Below, in pieces: positions 22,834-34,300 of a stretch of 64,000 bases of DNA (position 1 is its first letter; every line of letters starts with the position of its first letter). The DNA comes from Artocarpus heterophyllus. Its lineage: Eukaryota > Streptophyta > Magnoliopsida > Rosales > Moraceae. The stretch covers positions 34,902,052 to 34,966,051 of the forward strand of contig CM046348.1 in NCBI GenBank assembly GCA_025403435.1, in the 5' to 3' direction. The notes below the pieces were generated by a model that worked only from the letters and a program-made list of their open reading frames with translations, did not search any database and had not been told where the DNA came from. A program made the position numbers and the translations under genes.

Positions 22834-23480
22834 AATTTGTGCAAGCCTATTGACCCAGGCCCACATCAGCCACAAAGGTGCATCAATTTGATCCAAGTTC
22901 TAGAAGAATCCAAATGAGTCAAGCTTGAAATCAGCTCAAATTTTGCAAGATCAAGTCTATGGAAGGATTTCGGAAACTTTCCCATTATTGGCAGACACAT
23001 GGCTAATCATTTGTGCAAATTGTTGACATGGATTAATTGCACTTTCCTTTAATTGTTGGGCGTGTAAATGGCTGAAAATCAGCCATTAAGACTTTCCTTT
23101 CTTTTGGTTATTATTTTAGGCTTAAAATTAGGATTAGTAGTTATGTTTAAATTTGTCACTTTCCTTTGTAATTTTGGCCTATAAATAGGCATTTCTAAGG
23201 ATAATGAAGACACGAATGAATGTTTATTTTCTGGGAGAAAAAATTCCTTCTTTGGTTCTTTGATGAACTACACGAACTCTTCGCATCAATCCGAGCCTTC
23301 AACCCTGACTTATCAATCAAGCTTTCCATCTGTGATTGTGGCATCTACGATATACCAAGGTTCTTGGTTCGATATAAGCAATGGGTCATGGTGACTTCCA
23401 TCCAAATTTGAGTAGAAACGGACTTGGTGCCTTTTTTATTGATAACGAGTTTCGTCAGTGTATTGGCGAGATTCTTATCA
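22695..23480 (+). repeat. 3' LTR of family E element
   Basis: 786 bp, from TGATGGAGACTTAGG (after the purine tract CAAGAGGAGGGGAA at 22681-22694) to GCGAGATTCTTATCA. A TATA-box candidate, CTATAAATAGG, is at 23179-23189. It matches the solo LTR at 49943-50717. Apart from the protein tail at its start it codes for nothing. Confidence 0.9.
23179..23189 (+). promoter_or_regulatory. TATA box candidate of LTR family E
   Basis: CTATAAATAGG in the middle of the LTR, in the place expected at the U3/R border; the same box is found inverted in the solo LTR at 50234-50244. Confidence 0.6.
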
Positions 23481-24186
23481 TGCCACTTGAAATGGTCCAT
23501 CACCCCTTGGATGGAGTTTTGAACGCCTTTGTTCAGGGAAATGTTTCTTTCTCATATGTAGCCACACCCAATCTCTCGGTTCAAACACCACCTGCTTGCG
23601 ATTCTTATTGGCTTGTCTTGCGTATTGCTCGGCATGCCTCTCTATGTTCTATCTCGCCTTCTCGTGAATTTGCCTAACAAAATCAGTTTTTTTCTTGCCA
23701 TCTAAGCTAACTCGTTCATTCAAAGGTAAAGGAGTTAGATCCAAAGGAACCAATGGACTAAAACCATAAACAACTTCAAATGGTGGAAACTTAGTTGCAA
23801 AATGAACACATTTATTATAAGCAAATTCAACATGCGGCAAACAATCTTCCCAAGTTTTCAAATTCTTTTGAATAACAACACATAATAGAGTAGATAAAGT
23901 CCTGTTCACTACTTCAGTTTGACCATATATCTGCGGATGACAAGTAGTAGAAAATAATAGCTTAGTCCCCAACTTTGCCCACAAGGTCTTCCAAAAGTAA
24001 CTAAAGAACTTTACATCTCTATCAGAAACAATACTCCTGGGCATACCATGCAACCTAACAATCTCCTTGAAAGACCAATCGGGTATATGTGATGCATCAT
24101 TGGTTTTATGACATGCAATAAAGTGTGCCATCTTAGAAAGCCCATCAACTACCATAAATGTAGAATCTCTCCCCCTCTTAGTCCTA
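23481..24186 (-). pseudogene. Integrase core and C-terminus of the minus family D element
   Basis: The ORF at 24155-23649 (168 codons) holds [59 protein letters not shown] and [19 protein letters not shown]. The third acidic region is kept, but the usual TDG is IYG. The C-terminal RKERFPEQR/GDGPFQVL part (23640-23481) is recognisable at the DNA level only. The N-terminal part of the protein continues across the solo LTR C at 25011. Confidence 0.87.
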
Positions 24187-25010
24187 TGATGAGGACATCA
24201 AGGCTGCAAGGAATTTTCATGATTCGGTTCAAGTTCCAGTTGGCCTGGTGATGATGACTCGAGCAAAAAGATTCAAAGAAGAGCTAAATAACTTGGTTCG
24301 AAGAGTTCTACAACAAGAAGAGAGTGTGTTTACTATTGAGGGTGAACAAAGGCTGGTTTTACTCATCAAAGTAGAGCCGAAAGGGAGGCAATCAACCGTA
24401 CACGCACATTGAGTCCTTGCATGGCCAACTTGTATGTTTATTCCGTACACATACACATGTAGGAGTGGTGTGTCCAGCAAAGAATCAAGTTGAGATTCAA
24501 GATTCAAGATTTGAATTCTTTGTAATCTTATTTTAGTTTAAGTTTCAGTTTTAGAATTTGAAATTTAGAATCTTTGTTTAGACTTTATTATAGGCATGAA
24601 TAGTAGGAAGGAATCTTGAGTTAAATAATTCCATCCTAGGGCTTTATTTAGGCATTTCTTTCATTAAGCATAGATTAGGAATTTTAAATTTAAAAATAAA
24701 CCCTATGTGAATTTCGGCCATATAAGGCCATCTTTCAGATAATGCAATTCAGTTTTGATGTTCATTCATATTGAAAGTTATTCTTGTTGAGTTCTTGAAG
24801 AAACTTTTCCGAACTTATCAAGGATTTGTTGTGGTGTTCAATTGACTAATCAAACAGACTTTTCATACCCATTTGTGATGTCTCCATCATACCAAGGTTC
24901 TTGCTTTGCTAAGCAACGGGTCGTGATTCCACTCAACTTAAGAGGTCTTGGGGTTTGAAATTCCAGATTTGGTATCGGGTTTCATCATGTGTTTGACGTG
25001 CTTCGTATCA
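24187..25010 (+). mobile_element. Solo LTR family C with TSD TCCTA
   Basis: An 824-bp LTR from TGATGAGGACATCAAGG to GACGTGCTTCGTATCA, flanked by TCCTA at 24182-24186 and 25011-25015. The integrase reading [11 protein letters not shown] is restored when the LTR and one TCCTA are removed. Its first ~220 bp code for a tail (TRAKRFKEELNNLV, ending before 24413), so family C also has an LTR-encoded C-terminus. It is the reference copy for the two LTRs at 1-2668. Confidence 0.92.
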
Positions 25011-25780
25011 TCCTAGGTAACCCCAACACAAAATCCATAGAGATGTCAACCCAAGGCTCTCTAGGAATAGGAAGCGGCGTATATAACCTATGTGGTTGTA
25101 GCCTAGACTTAGCTTGTCTATAGGTAATGCATCTCCCACAAATCCTCTCAAGATCATGCTTCATATGTGGCCAAAAGAAATGTTCATGCAAAACACCTAA
25201 AGTCTTAGCTACTCCAAAGTGACCCATTAAACCACCGCCATGTGCTTCTCTAATTAACAACTCACGCGAAGATGAATGAGGAATGCAAAGTTTATTTTCT
25301 CGAAACAAGAAACCCTCATGTAAGTAGTATTTCCCACATGCCCCCTCTATGCAATCTGTAAACACAACACCAAAATCAGAATCTAATGCATACAATTCTT
25401 TAATGTACTCAAATCCAAGCAACATAGCATCAAGGGTTGAAAGTAAGGCGTACCTGCGAGATAGTGCATTGGCAACTACGTTTTCCTTACCTTGCTTGTA
25501 TTTGATCACATATGGGAATGTCTTAATTTATTCTACCCACTTGGCATGGTGTTTATTTAGTTTGTGCTACCCCTTCAAATGCTTTAAGGATTCATGATCC
25601 GTGTGAATCACAAACTCCTTCAACCAAAGATAGTGCTGCCAAGTCTCTAAGGTTCAAACTAATGCATACATGACCTTATCATAAGTGGGCTAATTTAGAG
25701 ATGACCCACTTAACTTTTCACTAAAGTATGCAACTGGTCTTCCTTCTTGCATCAAAACGTCTCCACTACCTGTACCTGAA
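25011..25780 (-). pseudogene. Integrase N-terminus and RNase H of the minus family D element
   Basis: The ORF at 25509-24985 holds [57 protein letters not shown] and [17 protein letters not shown]. In the zinc finger the ligand Cys of CITC is Tyr (CITYRQAKS). Upstream RNase H (25510-25780) reads PTYDK-type and [21 protein letters not shown] sequence with stops. The protein continues at 32430, beyond the family A insertion. Confidence 0.85.
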
Positions 25781-26531
25781 TGATACAAACCCCGCCAAGA
25801 ACTGACGCTACCCTAACCAAAATTGGTTTCCAAGATCAAAATTCCTAACCGGTTTTGAATGGAACCGCGAACCAATGCCTAACAAGAAGCACGAACCTTG
25901 GTATGTGAGGACGCCACAATCAACTATGGATGGACTGATTGATAAGTCTATGAACGCTACAGAATTTTCCGATAAGTTTGAATAGTTTGTTTAGGAACCG
26001 AAGAGAATTAAACCTCAAATTGTGTTAAAACTTATCCCCCATTGAATGAAATTCGTTACATTATATAGTGGTTCCCCTATGCGAATTTCAGCTACTAATT
26101 GCCCATGGAATTTCTGGCAAATCAATTACCAAAACATCTAATCTAGAGCAAATAAGGAAAGTTCCCTTAATGGCTTAAAAGCCTTAGAATAATAGAAATA
26201 AAACAAACGCAAAAAGGAAACTAGACATTAAAAGGTAAATAGATGATTCTTCTCACCACGTGTCACCTCAAAACGGGAAAGTAACTAAAATGGAAATTAC
26301 TCGATCCCTTCTAGAGCTTGAATCACGCATTTGATGGTCTGGATGTCACATGTAATTCCCTCAATGGGCCTCCATGCAATAGCTTGAGCCCAAGTTGCTT
26401 AAATCAGCCCAATAAGCTTTTCTTTGAACTTCTTCACATGAGCTCTTGTAACCAGACCAATGGGAACTTGAATTGGATCTAAATATGTCTCATCCCATGT
26501 GCTCTTGCTTGTGCTAACGATGTCCTCATCA
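25781..26531 (-). repeat. 3' LTR of family A element 3
   Basis: From TGATGAGGACATCG at 26531 (after the purine tract 26547-26532, CTCAAGAGGAGGGGAA) to GTTTGTATCA at 25781. Bases 26530-26400 carry the tail reading frame, contiguous with integrase (EEGNDEDIVSTSKSTWDETY, then PIGLVTRAHVKKFKE). Confidence 0.9.
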
Positions 26532-27543
26532 TTCCCCTCCTCTTGAGAGGGATTTGTCCCCAAATCGTCGCCTGCATGAAAAGGAATTAGGTCAGAAACA
26601 TTAAAGGAGGCACTTACACCATACACACCAGGCAAGTCTAGCTTGTATGCATTATCGTTGATCCTTTCAAGAATTTGAATAGGACCGTCCCCTCTAGGCA
26701 GCAACCTGGATTTCCTTTGTTTCGGAAACCGTTCCTTGTGTAAGTGCAACCACACCAATCACCGGGCTCGAAGACGAGCTTATGACGCCCTTTGTTGGCT
26801 TGTTCAGCATATTGTTTAGTCCTTCACTCGATGTTGAGTCCTGCCTTCTCGTGTATCAGCTTAACACGGTCAGCTTTTCCTTTTCCATCTAAATTCACAT
26901 GCTCAGACAAAGGTAATGGCATTAAATCCAAAGGAGTTAAAGGATTAAAACCATAAACAATTTCAAACGGTGAAAATTGAGTAGCAAAAAGAATAGATCA
27001 ATTATAAGCAAACTCAACATGTGGTAAACACTCCTCCCATGTTTTGATGTTCTTTTTAATGACAGTCTACAGCAAAGTAGACAAAGTTCTATTCACAACT
27101 TCTATTTGACCATCGGTTTGAGGGTGACAAGTAGTCGAAAACAATAGCTTAGTCCCTAACATAGCCCATAAAGTCTTCCAAAAGTAGCTTAAGAACTTGG
27201 TGTCCCTATCAGAAACAATTGTCCTAGGCATATCATGAAGTCTCACAATTTTCCTAAAGAACAAATCAGCAACATTGGAAGCATCATCTGTCTTGTGGCA
27301 TGGAATAAAATGGGCCATCTTGGAAAACCTATCCATGACCACAACTATCGAGTCTCTTCCCCGTTTAGACCTAGGCAAACCTAACACAAAATCCATCGAA
27401 ATATCAATCCAGGGCTCACTAGGTATTGGTAAAGGGGTGTACAAATCATGGGGCTGCACTCTGGATTTAGCTTGCCTATAAGTTACACATCTACCACAAA
27501 GCCTCTTAACATCTCGTTTCATATGTGGCCAATAGAAGAGTTC
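26532..27543 (-). pseudogene. Integrase of family A element 3
   Basis: The ORF at 27522-27067 (151 codons) starts in the zinc finger ([18 protein letters not shown]; a zinc-ligand Cys is Tyr) and holds [37 protein letters not shown] and [20 protein letters not shown] stop at 27064 and a frameshift before 26758 precede the C-terminal [20 protein letters not shown]. The residues before MKRD include an in-frame TAG shared with element 4. Confidence 0.88.
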
Positions 27544-29140
27544 CTACAACATAGCCAAAGCCTTCATTACTCCAAAATGTCCCATCAATCCTCCCCCATG
27601 GGATTCTCTCACTAGCAAATCTCTTAATGAACAATTAGGCAGACATAATTTATTCTCCCAAAACAAGTATCCCTCATGCCTAAAGTACTTACCACTAGAA
27701 AATCTCTCACAGGCTTGATACTCAGTACTAAAGTCACGGTCATTAGCATATAACTCTTTAATATGTTCAAAACCCAGTAGTTTAGCATTAAGAGTTGAGA
27801 TTAAGACATACCTGCGAGAAAGTGCACTGGAAACAACGTTTTCCTTACCTTGCTTGTAGCAAATGACATACGAAAATGTCTCTATGAATTTCACCCGATG
27901 AGCATGCCTCTTGTTCAGCTTGTGTTGGCCCTTCAAGTGTTTCAGGGACTCATGATCAGTGTGAATCACAAACTCCTTAGGCCATAGGTAGTGCTGCCAC
28001 GTCTTTAATGCCCAAACCAATGCATACATCTCTTTATCATAAGTTGGGTAATTAAGAGTTGCCCCATTTAGCTTCTCACTGAAATATGCTACTGGTCTTC
28101 CTTCTTGCATTAAAACAACACCAATTCCAACACCTGAAGCATCACATTCAATCTCAAAAGTTTTGGAAAAATTAGGTAAAGATAACAATGGTGCATTAGT
28201 CAACCTATCCTTGATTAACTGAAATGCCTTTTCTTACTCTTCTCCCCATCTAAACCCAACATTCTTCTTGATCACTTCCGTCAGTGGTGCTGCTATAGTA
28301 TTGAAATCTTTCACAAACCGCCGGTAGAACCTAGCAAGTCCATGAAAACTCCGTACGTTTCCCACACTAGTTGGACTCGGCCACTCCTGGATGGCTCGCA
28401 CCTTTTCTTCATCAACCTGTATACCTTGAGCACTAACAACAAAACCAAGAAACACATGCTAACCTATGCAAAAGGTACACTTCTTGAGGTTAGCATGCAA
28501 CTTCTCCTTTCTAAGCACATGCAAAACAAATTTTAAATGCACTACATGTTGGTCCATGTCTTTGCTATAAATGAGTATATCATCAAAATACACAACAACA
28601 AACCTGCTAATAAATGCACGTAATACATGATTCATTAAGCGCATAAATGTACTTGGAGCATTAGTTAAACCAAAGGGCATTACTAACCACTCATACAGTC
28701 CATATTTTGTCTTAAAGGCAGTTTTCCATTCATCACCATCTTTCATGTATATTTGATGGTATCCATTTTTCAAATCAATTTTTGAGAACACAAAAGCACC
28801 ATGTAGTTCATCCAACATATCATCTAAATGAGGAATAGGATGGCGATACTTTACCGTGATATTATTAATGGTTTTGCAATCTACGGACATCCTCCATGTC
28901 CCATCCTTCTTAGGCACGAGTAAGACTGGAACGGCGCATGGGCTCATACTTTCTCTCACGTACCTCTTTTTCATCAACTCACTGACCTGCCTTTGAAGCT
29001 CTTTTGTCTCCTCGGGGTTACTTCTACAAGCTGGTTGATTTGGAATGGACGCGCCAGGTACAAAATCAATCTGATGTTCTATTCCCCACATTGGCAGCGA
29101 ACCATCAGGCACCTCATTCGGAAATACATCCTCGAATTCC
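27544..29140 (-). pseudogene. Reverse transcriptase-RNase H of family A element 3
   Basis: RT is open at 29112-28459 (217 codons) with [57 protein letters not shown] and [10 protein letters not shown]. One stop at 28456 is followed by the connection ([19 protein letters not shown]). A second stop region lies near 28210-28235, then RNase H is open at 28203-27544 (219 codons; [37 protein letters not shown]). All three domains share one frame, so only point stops separate this from an intact gene. The ORF ends at MKALAML before the shared TAG. Confidence 0.9.
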
Positions 29141-29964
29141 TACAACAGAGAAACAACAAAACTAGGCAATATAGGGTCAAGTTTGTTAGTGTTTAAAAGT
29201 GCCTCTTTATACAAAAGTACAATCATTGGCTGATTTGAAAACAAGGCCCTTTTAATTTCACTGCCTCTAGCGTAGAAGTTTGTTTTGCTCTCTGCTTTTC
29301 TCTCCTTGGCTAATTGTGAATTCTTTTTAGCTCTCTCAATGTTCTCTCCCTTGCTCTCTTTGCTCTCATTTTTCTCGGCCATCTCTTCCTTTTTTCTCTC
29401 ACTGGCCAAACTCTCTCTCTACACTCCTACTCTTGATTTTTCTCCGCTCTTCATTTTTTTATCACTTTCTCTCTATAAGCTCACTTGGTCCTCATAGACC
29501 TGTTTTGGTGTTAACGAAACAAGAGTGATCGTTTTTTGATTGTGAACAAATGAGTACTTATTGGTGAAACCATCATGTTTAACTCGCCGATCAAATTGCC
29601 ATGGTCTGCCTAATAACAAGTGCCCAGCTTGCATCGGAACCACATCGCACAAAACTTCATCTTCATATCTTCCAATGCGAAAAGAAACTAACACTTGCTT
29701 ATGGACCTTTACCTCACCATTATCATTTAACCATTGCAATTTATATGGTCGAGGATGCTTAATTGTTGGCAGCCCTAACTTCTCTACCATGGTTGTGCTA
29801 ACAACATTAGTACAACTCCCACTATCAATAATCACACTACATACCTTGTTGTGGATGTGGCACCTAGTGTGGAAGATGTTATCCCATTGCACCTCTTCAT
29901 CTTCTTCTTTGGCTTGCACACTTAAAGCTCTTCTTGTAATAACAATTCTTCTTGTACAGCGCAC
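29141..29964 (-). pseudogene. Protease and linker of family A element 3
   Basis: The ORF at 29964-29473 (163 codons) holds SVIIDSGSCTNVVSTTMVEK, which has the canonical D-S-G where other copies have DGG, and LLLGRPWQFDRRVKHDGFTN. After a stop at 29470 the charged linker (29409-29140, KKNESKESKGENIERAKKNS) continues in the same frame to VVSLL next to RT. Translation would need read-through of stops. Confidence 0.86.
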
Positions 29965-31135
29965 TCCTCATCGTCGACATCCTCTAATGAAGGCATAGAA
30001 TCATTGTCCAAATCCTCATCGGTTTCAATCCCTCCATTGTCCTGCATCACCATAGCTCGCTTGTTCGGACATTGGCTTGCTATGTGACCCCTGCCTTGAC
30101 ATTTAAAACATTTAATATCACGATTTTGAGTGGTGGAAGAATCAGATTTACCTTGACTCCCATGGCTGGCCACCTCTTGTTTTTGCTCGGTCTTTGGCTT
30201 GGTGTTGGGTTGCTTCTCATCCTTCTTCCATTGGTTCATTTTCCAAGCGGATGTACTCGGGTTTTGGCTAGGACGTGTGTTACTGCCCCTCCTCATAAAT
30301 TGATTCTCAATTTTAATAGCCATGTGCACCATGTTCTCTAACTCCACATAATGTTGTAACTCAACGGCATTGTGAAGATGTCAGTTCAAGCCGGCCAAAA
30401 AGCTTGCCATTGTAGCCTCCCGATCCTCCTCTATATTGGCCCGGATCATCATAACCTCCATCTCCTTTTTGTACTCCTCTACACTCTGATTGCCTTGCTT
30501 AAGATTTTGTAGTTTGTTGTACAACTCCCGGTAGTAGTAAGTTGGTACAAATAGCTTCCTCATCATGGTCTTCATCTTTCCCATGACTCAATAGGTCGCT
30601 CTCTATTTCGTCTCCTGTTTATAACAAGCTGATCCCACCAAGTAATAGCATAATCAGAAAATTCATTTACAGCCAGTTTCACCTTCTTCGCCTCGAAATA
30701 GTTTTGGTAGTCAAAGAGAAACCACATTTTCTTCTCCCATTCTAGGTACGCTTCTGGATTGGATTTGCCTTGAAATGATGGTATCTTCATTTTTATGCCT
30801 CTCCAACTATCATTTTCCTGGTTCCTAACTCCTCTATCCCATCCAAATCTTCGGTGACTACCCACTGAATCTTTACCTTCGTCAAACTCTTCCCCATCAA
30901 TCCTGTAGTAGTTATCAACCTCTCCTCTAATCGGAACCCTTTCCCGCCTACGCGCATGAGGAACATGTTGTGGCTGTTCCACACGTGCGTTTTCTATTCG
31001 GTCTATCCTCTCATGAAGCTGTCCTAAGTCTCCCCTCAATAATCGCCTCATCTCCCCCATCATCGCTTCCATAAGAAGTTTTGGATCTGCTGCACCCGAG
31101 GTACCCTCAATAGTGTTCTTGCTGTTGTTTGACAT
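29965..31135 (-). pseudogene. Gag of family A element 3
   Basis: ATG at 31135 (MSNNSKNTIEGTSGAADPKL). The ORF continues to 30572 (IKMKIPSFQGKSNPEAYLEW; NEFSDYAITWWDQLVINRRR), then shifts frame twice: 30584-30381 (MRKLFVPTYYYRELYNKLQN) and 30347-29922 with an intact knuckle CFKCQGRGHIASQCP at about 30107-30063. The initiating codon is chosen because it is conserved in all family A gags and follows the shared leader block. Confidence 0.88.
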
Positions 31136-31678
31136 TTTTTTATTTTTTATTTTTGCAAAAAAAAATAAGAAACAATGCAAAGGACCTTACCACACTCCCT
31201 TACGTGTTTCACTTGTGAAATGGTTCACTCAATTTCACTCGTGTTTATAGTCAATACTTTTGGCTTTTGTCCACTCTAATTCTCTCGCCTCTTTGCCTTT
31301 TTCAACTCGTTAATTCTCACTCAGTTCCTATAAACTAGTCAAATCAATATCAAAATTTCCTTGACAATTCACAAATAGTTTACCAAGGAGGCTCAGATTA
31401 GAAACAAGACTATAATAAGAACAAATAATTTAGGCTTTCAGAAATCACACCCAAAAGGAACGAAATTTGAGCAAAAATTTTTGGTCTGTGCAAGGAATTC
31501 AATTTCGAATTCCTTAAACGATGAATAACAAGAATCTAAAAAAAAAATGAGGAAGGTTTCCAGATGTTTTTTAACCGACTTTGATAATGGAAATCAAAAC
31601 TCATGAATAACTGAAACAAGCATAAACTAAGAGAACGGATAAGCAAAACCTGATTAGAACCTCGCTCTAATTACCAAA
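31136..31678 (-). other. 5' leader and PBS of family A element 3
   Basis: Non-coding. The conserved GTGAAACAC..AGGGAGTGTGGT block is at 31212-31189. The PBS next to the LTR is damaged (TGGTAATTAGAGC, 31675-31663, against TGGTATCAGAGC). The purine tract is largely deleted (near 31545-31575). No gene is seen. Confidence 0.75.
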
Positions 31679-32429
31679 TGATACGAACCCCACCAAGAAC
31701 TGATGCGACCCTAAACAAAATTGGTTTCCAAGATCAAAATTCCTAACCGATTTTGAATGGAACCGTGACCCGATGCCTAACAAGAAGCACGAACCTTGGT
31801 ATGTGAGGACGCCACAATCAACTATGGATGGACTGATTGATAGGTCTATGAACACCACAAAATTTTTCGATAAGTTTGAATAGTTTGTTTAGGAATCGAA
31901 GAGAATTAAACCTCAAATTGTGTTAAAACTTATCCCCCGTTGAATGAAATTCGTTACATTATATAGTGGTTCCCCTATGCGAATCTCAGTTACTAATTGC
32001 CCATGGAATTTCAGGCAAATCAATTACCAAAACGTCTAATCTAAAGCAAATAAGGAAAGTTCCCTTAATGGCTTAAAAGCCTTAAAATAATAAAAATAAA
32101 ACAAATGCAAAAAGGAAACTAGACATTAAAAGGTAAATAGTTGATTCTTCTCACCACGTGTCACCTCAAAACAGGAAAGTAACTGAAATGAAAATTACTC
32201 GATCCCTTCTAGAGCTTGAATCACGCATTTGTTGGTCTGGATGTCACATGTAATTCCCTCAATGGGCCTCCATGAAATAGCTTGAGCCCAAGTTGCTTGA
32301 ATCAGCCCAATAAGCGTTTCTTTGAACTTCTTCGTATGAGCTCTTGTAACCGGACCAATAGGAACTTGAATTGGATCTAAATATGCCTCATCCCACGTGC
32401 TCTTGCTTGTGCTAACGATGTCCTCATTA
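31679..32429 (-). repeat. 5' LTR of family A element 3
   Basis: 751 bp, from TAATGAGGACATCG at 32429 to GGTTCGTATCA at 31679. Same length as its partner LTR. The tail frame is present at its start (VTRAHTKKFKE-like) with one stop. Confidence 0.9.
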
Positions 32430-33405
32430 TTGAAGCATCACACTCAATTTCAAATGTTTTAGTGAAGTTAGGTAAAACGAGTAGCGATGCATTTGTTAAC
32501 TTCTCCTTGATCAGTTTGAATGCCTTTTCTTGTTCCTCTCTCCACTTAAATGGTACGTTCTTCTTGATGAGTTCAGAAGATATGGCAAGGCTACTAAAGT
32601 CTTGAACAAAACGCCGGTAGAAACTAGCCAAGTCATGAAAACTTCTCACCTGCACTATGCTTGTAGGAGTTGGCCAATCTTGGATTGCCTTCACCTTTTC
32701 CTCATCAACTTGTATGCCTTGTGCACTCACAACAAAACTAAGAAATACAAGCTTATTTGTGCAAAAGGTACATTTCTTCCAAGTTAGCAAACAACTTTTC
32801 TTTCCTTAAAACATCTAAAATAAGTTTTAAATGTTCAACAAGGTCATCAAAGTTTTTGCTGTAAATAAGGATATTATCAAAGTAGACAACTACAAATTGA
32901 CCAATGTAAGCACGCAAAACATGGTTCATAAGTCTCATGAAAGTGCTAGGCACATTAGTTAATCTAAAAGGCATAACTAACCATTCATACAAACCATATT
33001 TTGTTTTAAATGAAGTTTTCCACTCATCACCTTCCTTCATCCTAATTTGGTAAAAACACAAGAACCATGCAATTCATCCAACATATCATCCAGTCTAGGA
33101 ATGGGATGATGATATTTTACTGTAATGTTGTTGATGGCTCGACAATCTACACACATTCTCCATGTCCTATCCTTCTTAGGCACTAGCAACACCGGAACCG
33201 CACAAGGACTCATACTTTCATGCACATATCCCTTCTCCAATAACTCACCTACTTGCCTTTAAAGTTCCCTTGTCTCATCCAGATTACTCCTATGGGTAGG
33301 TCAGTTTGGAATTAAATCTCCAAGTATAAAGTCAATTTGATGCTCAATTCCCCGAATTGCAGGTAAGCCAAGAGGCAACTCTTCAAGAAATATATCCTTG
33401 AACTC
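32430..33405 (-). pseudogene. Reverse transcriptase of the minus family D element
   Basis: Pieces in order: 33240-33037 ([40 protein letters not shown]), 33061-32753 ([47 protein letters not shown]) and 32790-32435 ([44 protein letters not shown]). The catalytic YFDD is YFDN. About a dozen residues between TKLG and YHQIRM are lost at 33050-33060, and a frameshift lies near 32775. RNase H resumes at 25780. Confidence 0.87.
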
Positions 33406-34300
33406 CTACAAAAGGGAAATAACATTGCTCAGCAAAGAATAGGGAAAATCATTAGTGTTTAAAAGGGACTCCTTGTACATTAGTACTATAAGGGGCTGAT
33501 GAGAAATTAAAGCTCTCTTGATCTCGCTTTTCTTTGCAATGACATTGTATTTTTCCCCTCTTGCGCACATTAAGGTTGAATTCTCTTCTTTCTCTTTTTC
33601 TCTCTTATTTTTCACACTCTCTTTTTCTCTCCTCTCTTTTTCTTTTCTCTCATGTTCAACCTCCCTTTCTTTCACTTTTCCTTTCTCACTCGTTCTTTGT
33701 ATTTTTAATTGATCTTCAAGCACTTGTTTTGGAGTCAATGGTGCAAGTGACATTGGCTATTTATTCATGGTAAAAGAGTACCTATTGGTAAAACCATCAT
33801 GTACGGTTTGCTGATCAAACTACCATGGTCTTCCCAACAAAATGTGACATGCTTGCATGGGGACAACATCACAAAGCACCTTGTCCTCATACTTTCCAAT
33901 AGAAAATGCCACCATCACCTATTTTGTAACCTTGATCTCACCACAATCATTCATCCATTGAAGTCGGTATGGTCTTGGATGCTTCATGGTAGGTAACGCC
34001 AATTTCTCCACTAACTCAGTGCTGGCCACATTTGTGTAACTTCCTCCATCTATTATCACACTACAAACCTTGTTACTCACAAAACACTGTGTGTGAAACA
34101 AATTCTCTCGCTGATTATTCTCTTCTTCTTTAGCCTGTGCACTGAGAGCTCGTCTTGCCACTAATGACTCTCCAACTATAGCACACTCCCCATCATAGGC
34201 ATCTTCGAGAGGTGGCCTGTCATCTACTTCTTCTTCTTCTTCATCCTCTGAAACAATGTCTTCTTGAGCTGTAATCACCATTACTCTCTTCTTTGGACAT
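33406..34300 (-). pseudogene. Protease and charged linker of the minus family D element
   Basis: Protease CSVIIDGGSYTNVASTELVE lies at about 34060-34005 within the ORF 34389-33919 (Cys of GGSC is Tyr). LGRPW-like and FTNRYSF-like sequence continues past stops to 33754. The linker ORF 33753-33406 (115 codons) is Lys/Glu-rich (EREVEHERKEKERREKESVK) and ends RALISHQPLIVLMYKESLLN and ISLL before RT. It shows the same domain plan as family A. Confidence 0.83.

Larger units (their letters stand above)
19231..23480 (+). mobile_element. Family E CRM-like gypsy element (plus), 5' part lost
   Basis: From the end of gag through protease, linker, RT, RNase H, integrase and the 3' LTR. The 5' LTR, leader and most of gag are missing at 19231. 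Its 3' LTR abuts the integrase of the minus-strand family D element at 23481, so it inserted there before its left part was lost. The solo LTR at 49943-50717 belongs to the same family. The integrase-to-LTR part is unusually well preserved. Confidence 0.87.
25781..32429 (-). mobile_element. Family A CRM-like gypsy element 3 (minus), full length with TSD
   Basis: Two 751-bp LTRs (25781-26531, 31679-32429) bracket a complete internal region. The target duplication is CTGAA (25776-25780) / TTGAA (32430-32434), one mismatch, and the host RNase H reads through when the element is removed. Pol is mostly in one frame from 29964 to 27067, with a handful of stops. By eye the LTRs differ at about 9 positions in the first 118 bp, so the insertion is not recent. 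Confidence 0.92.
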
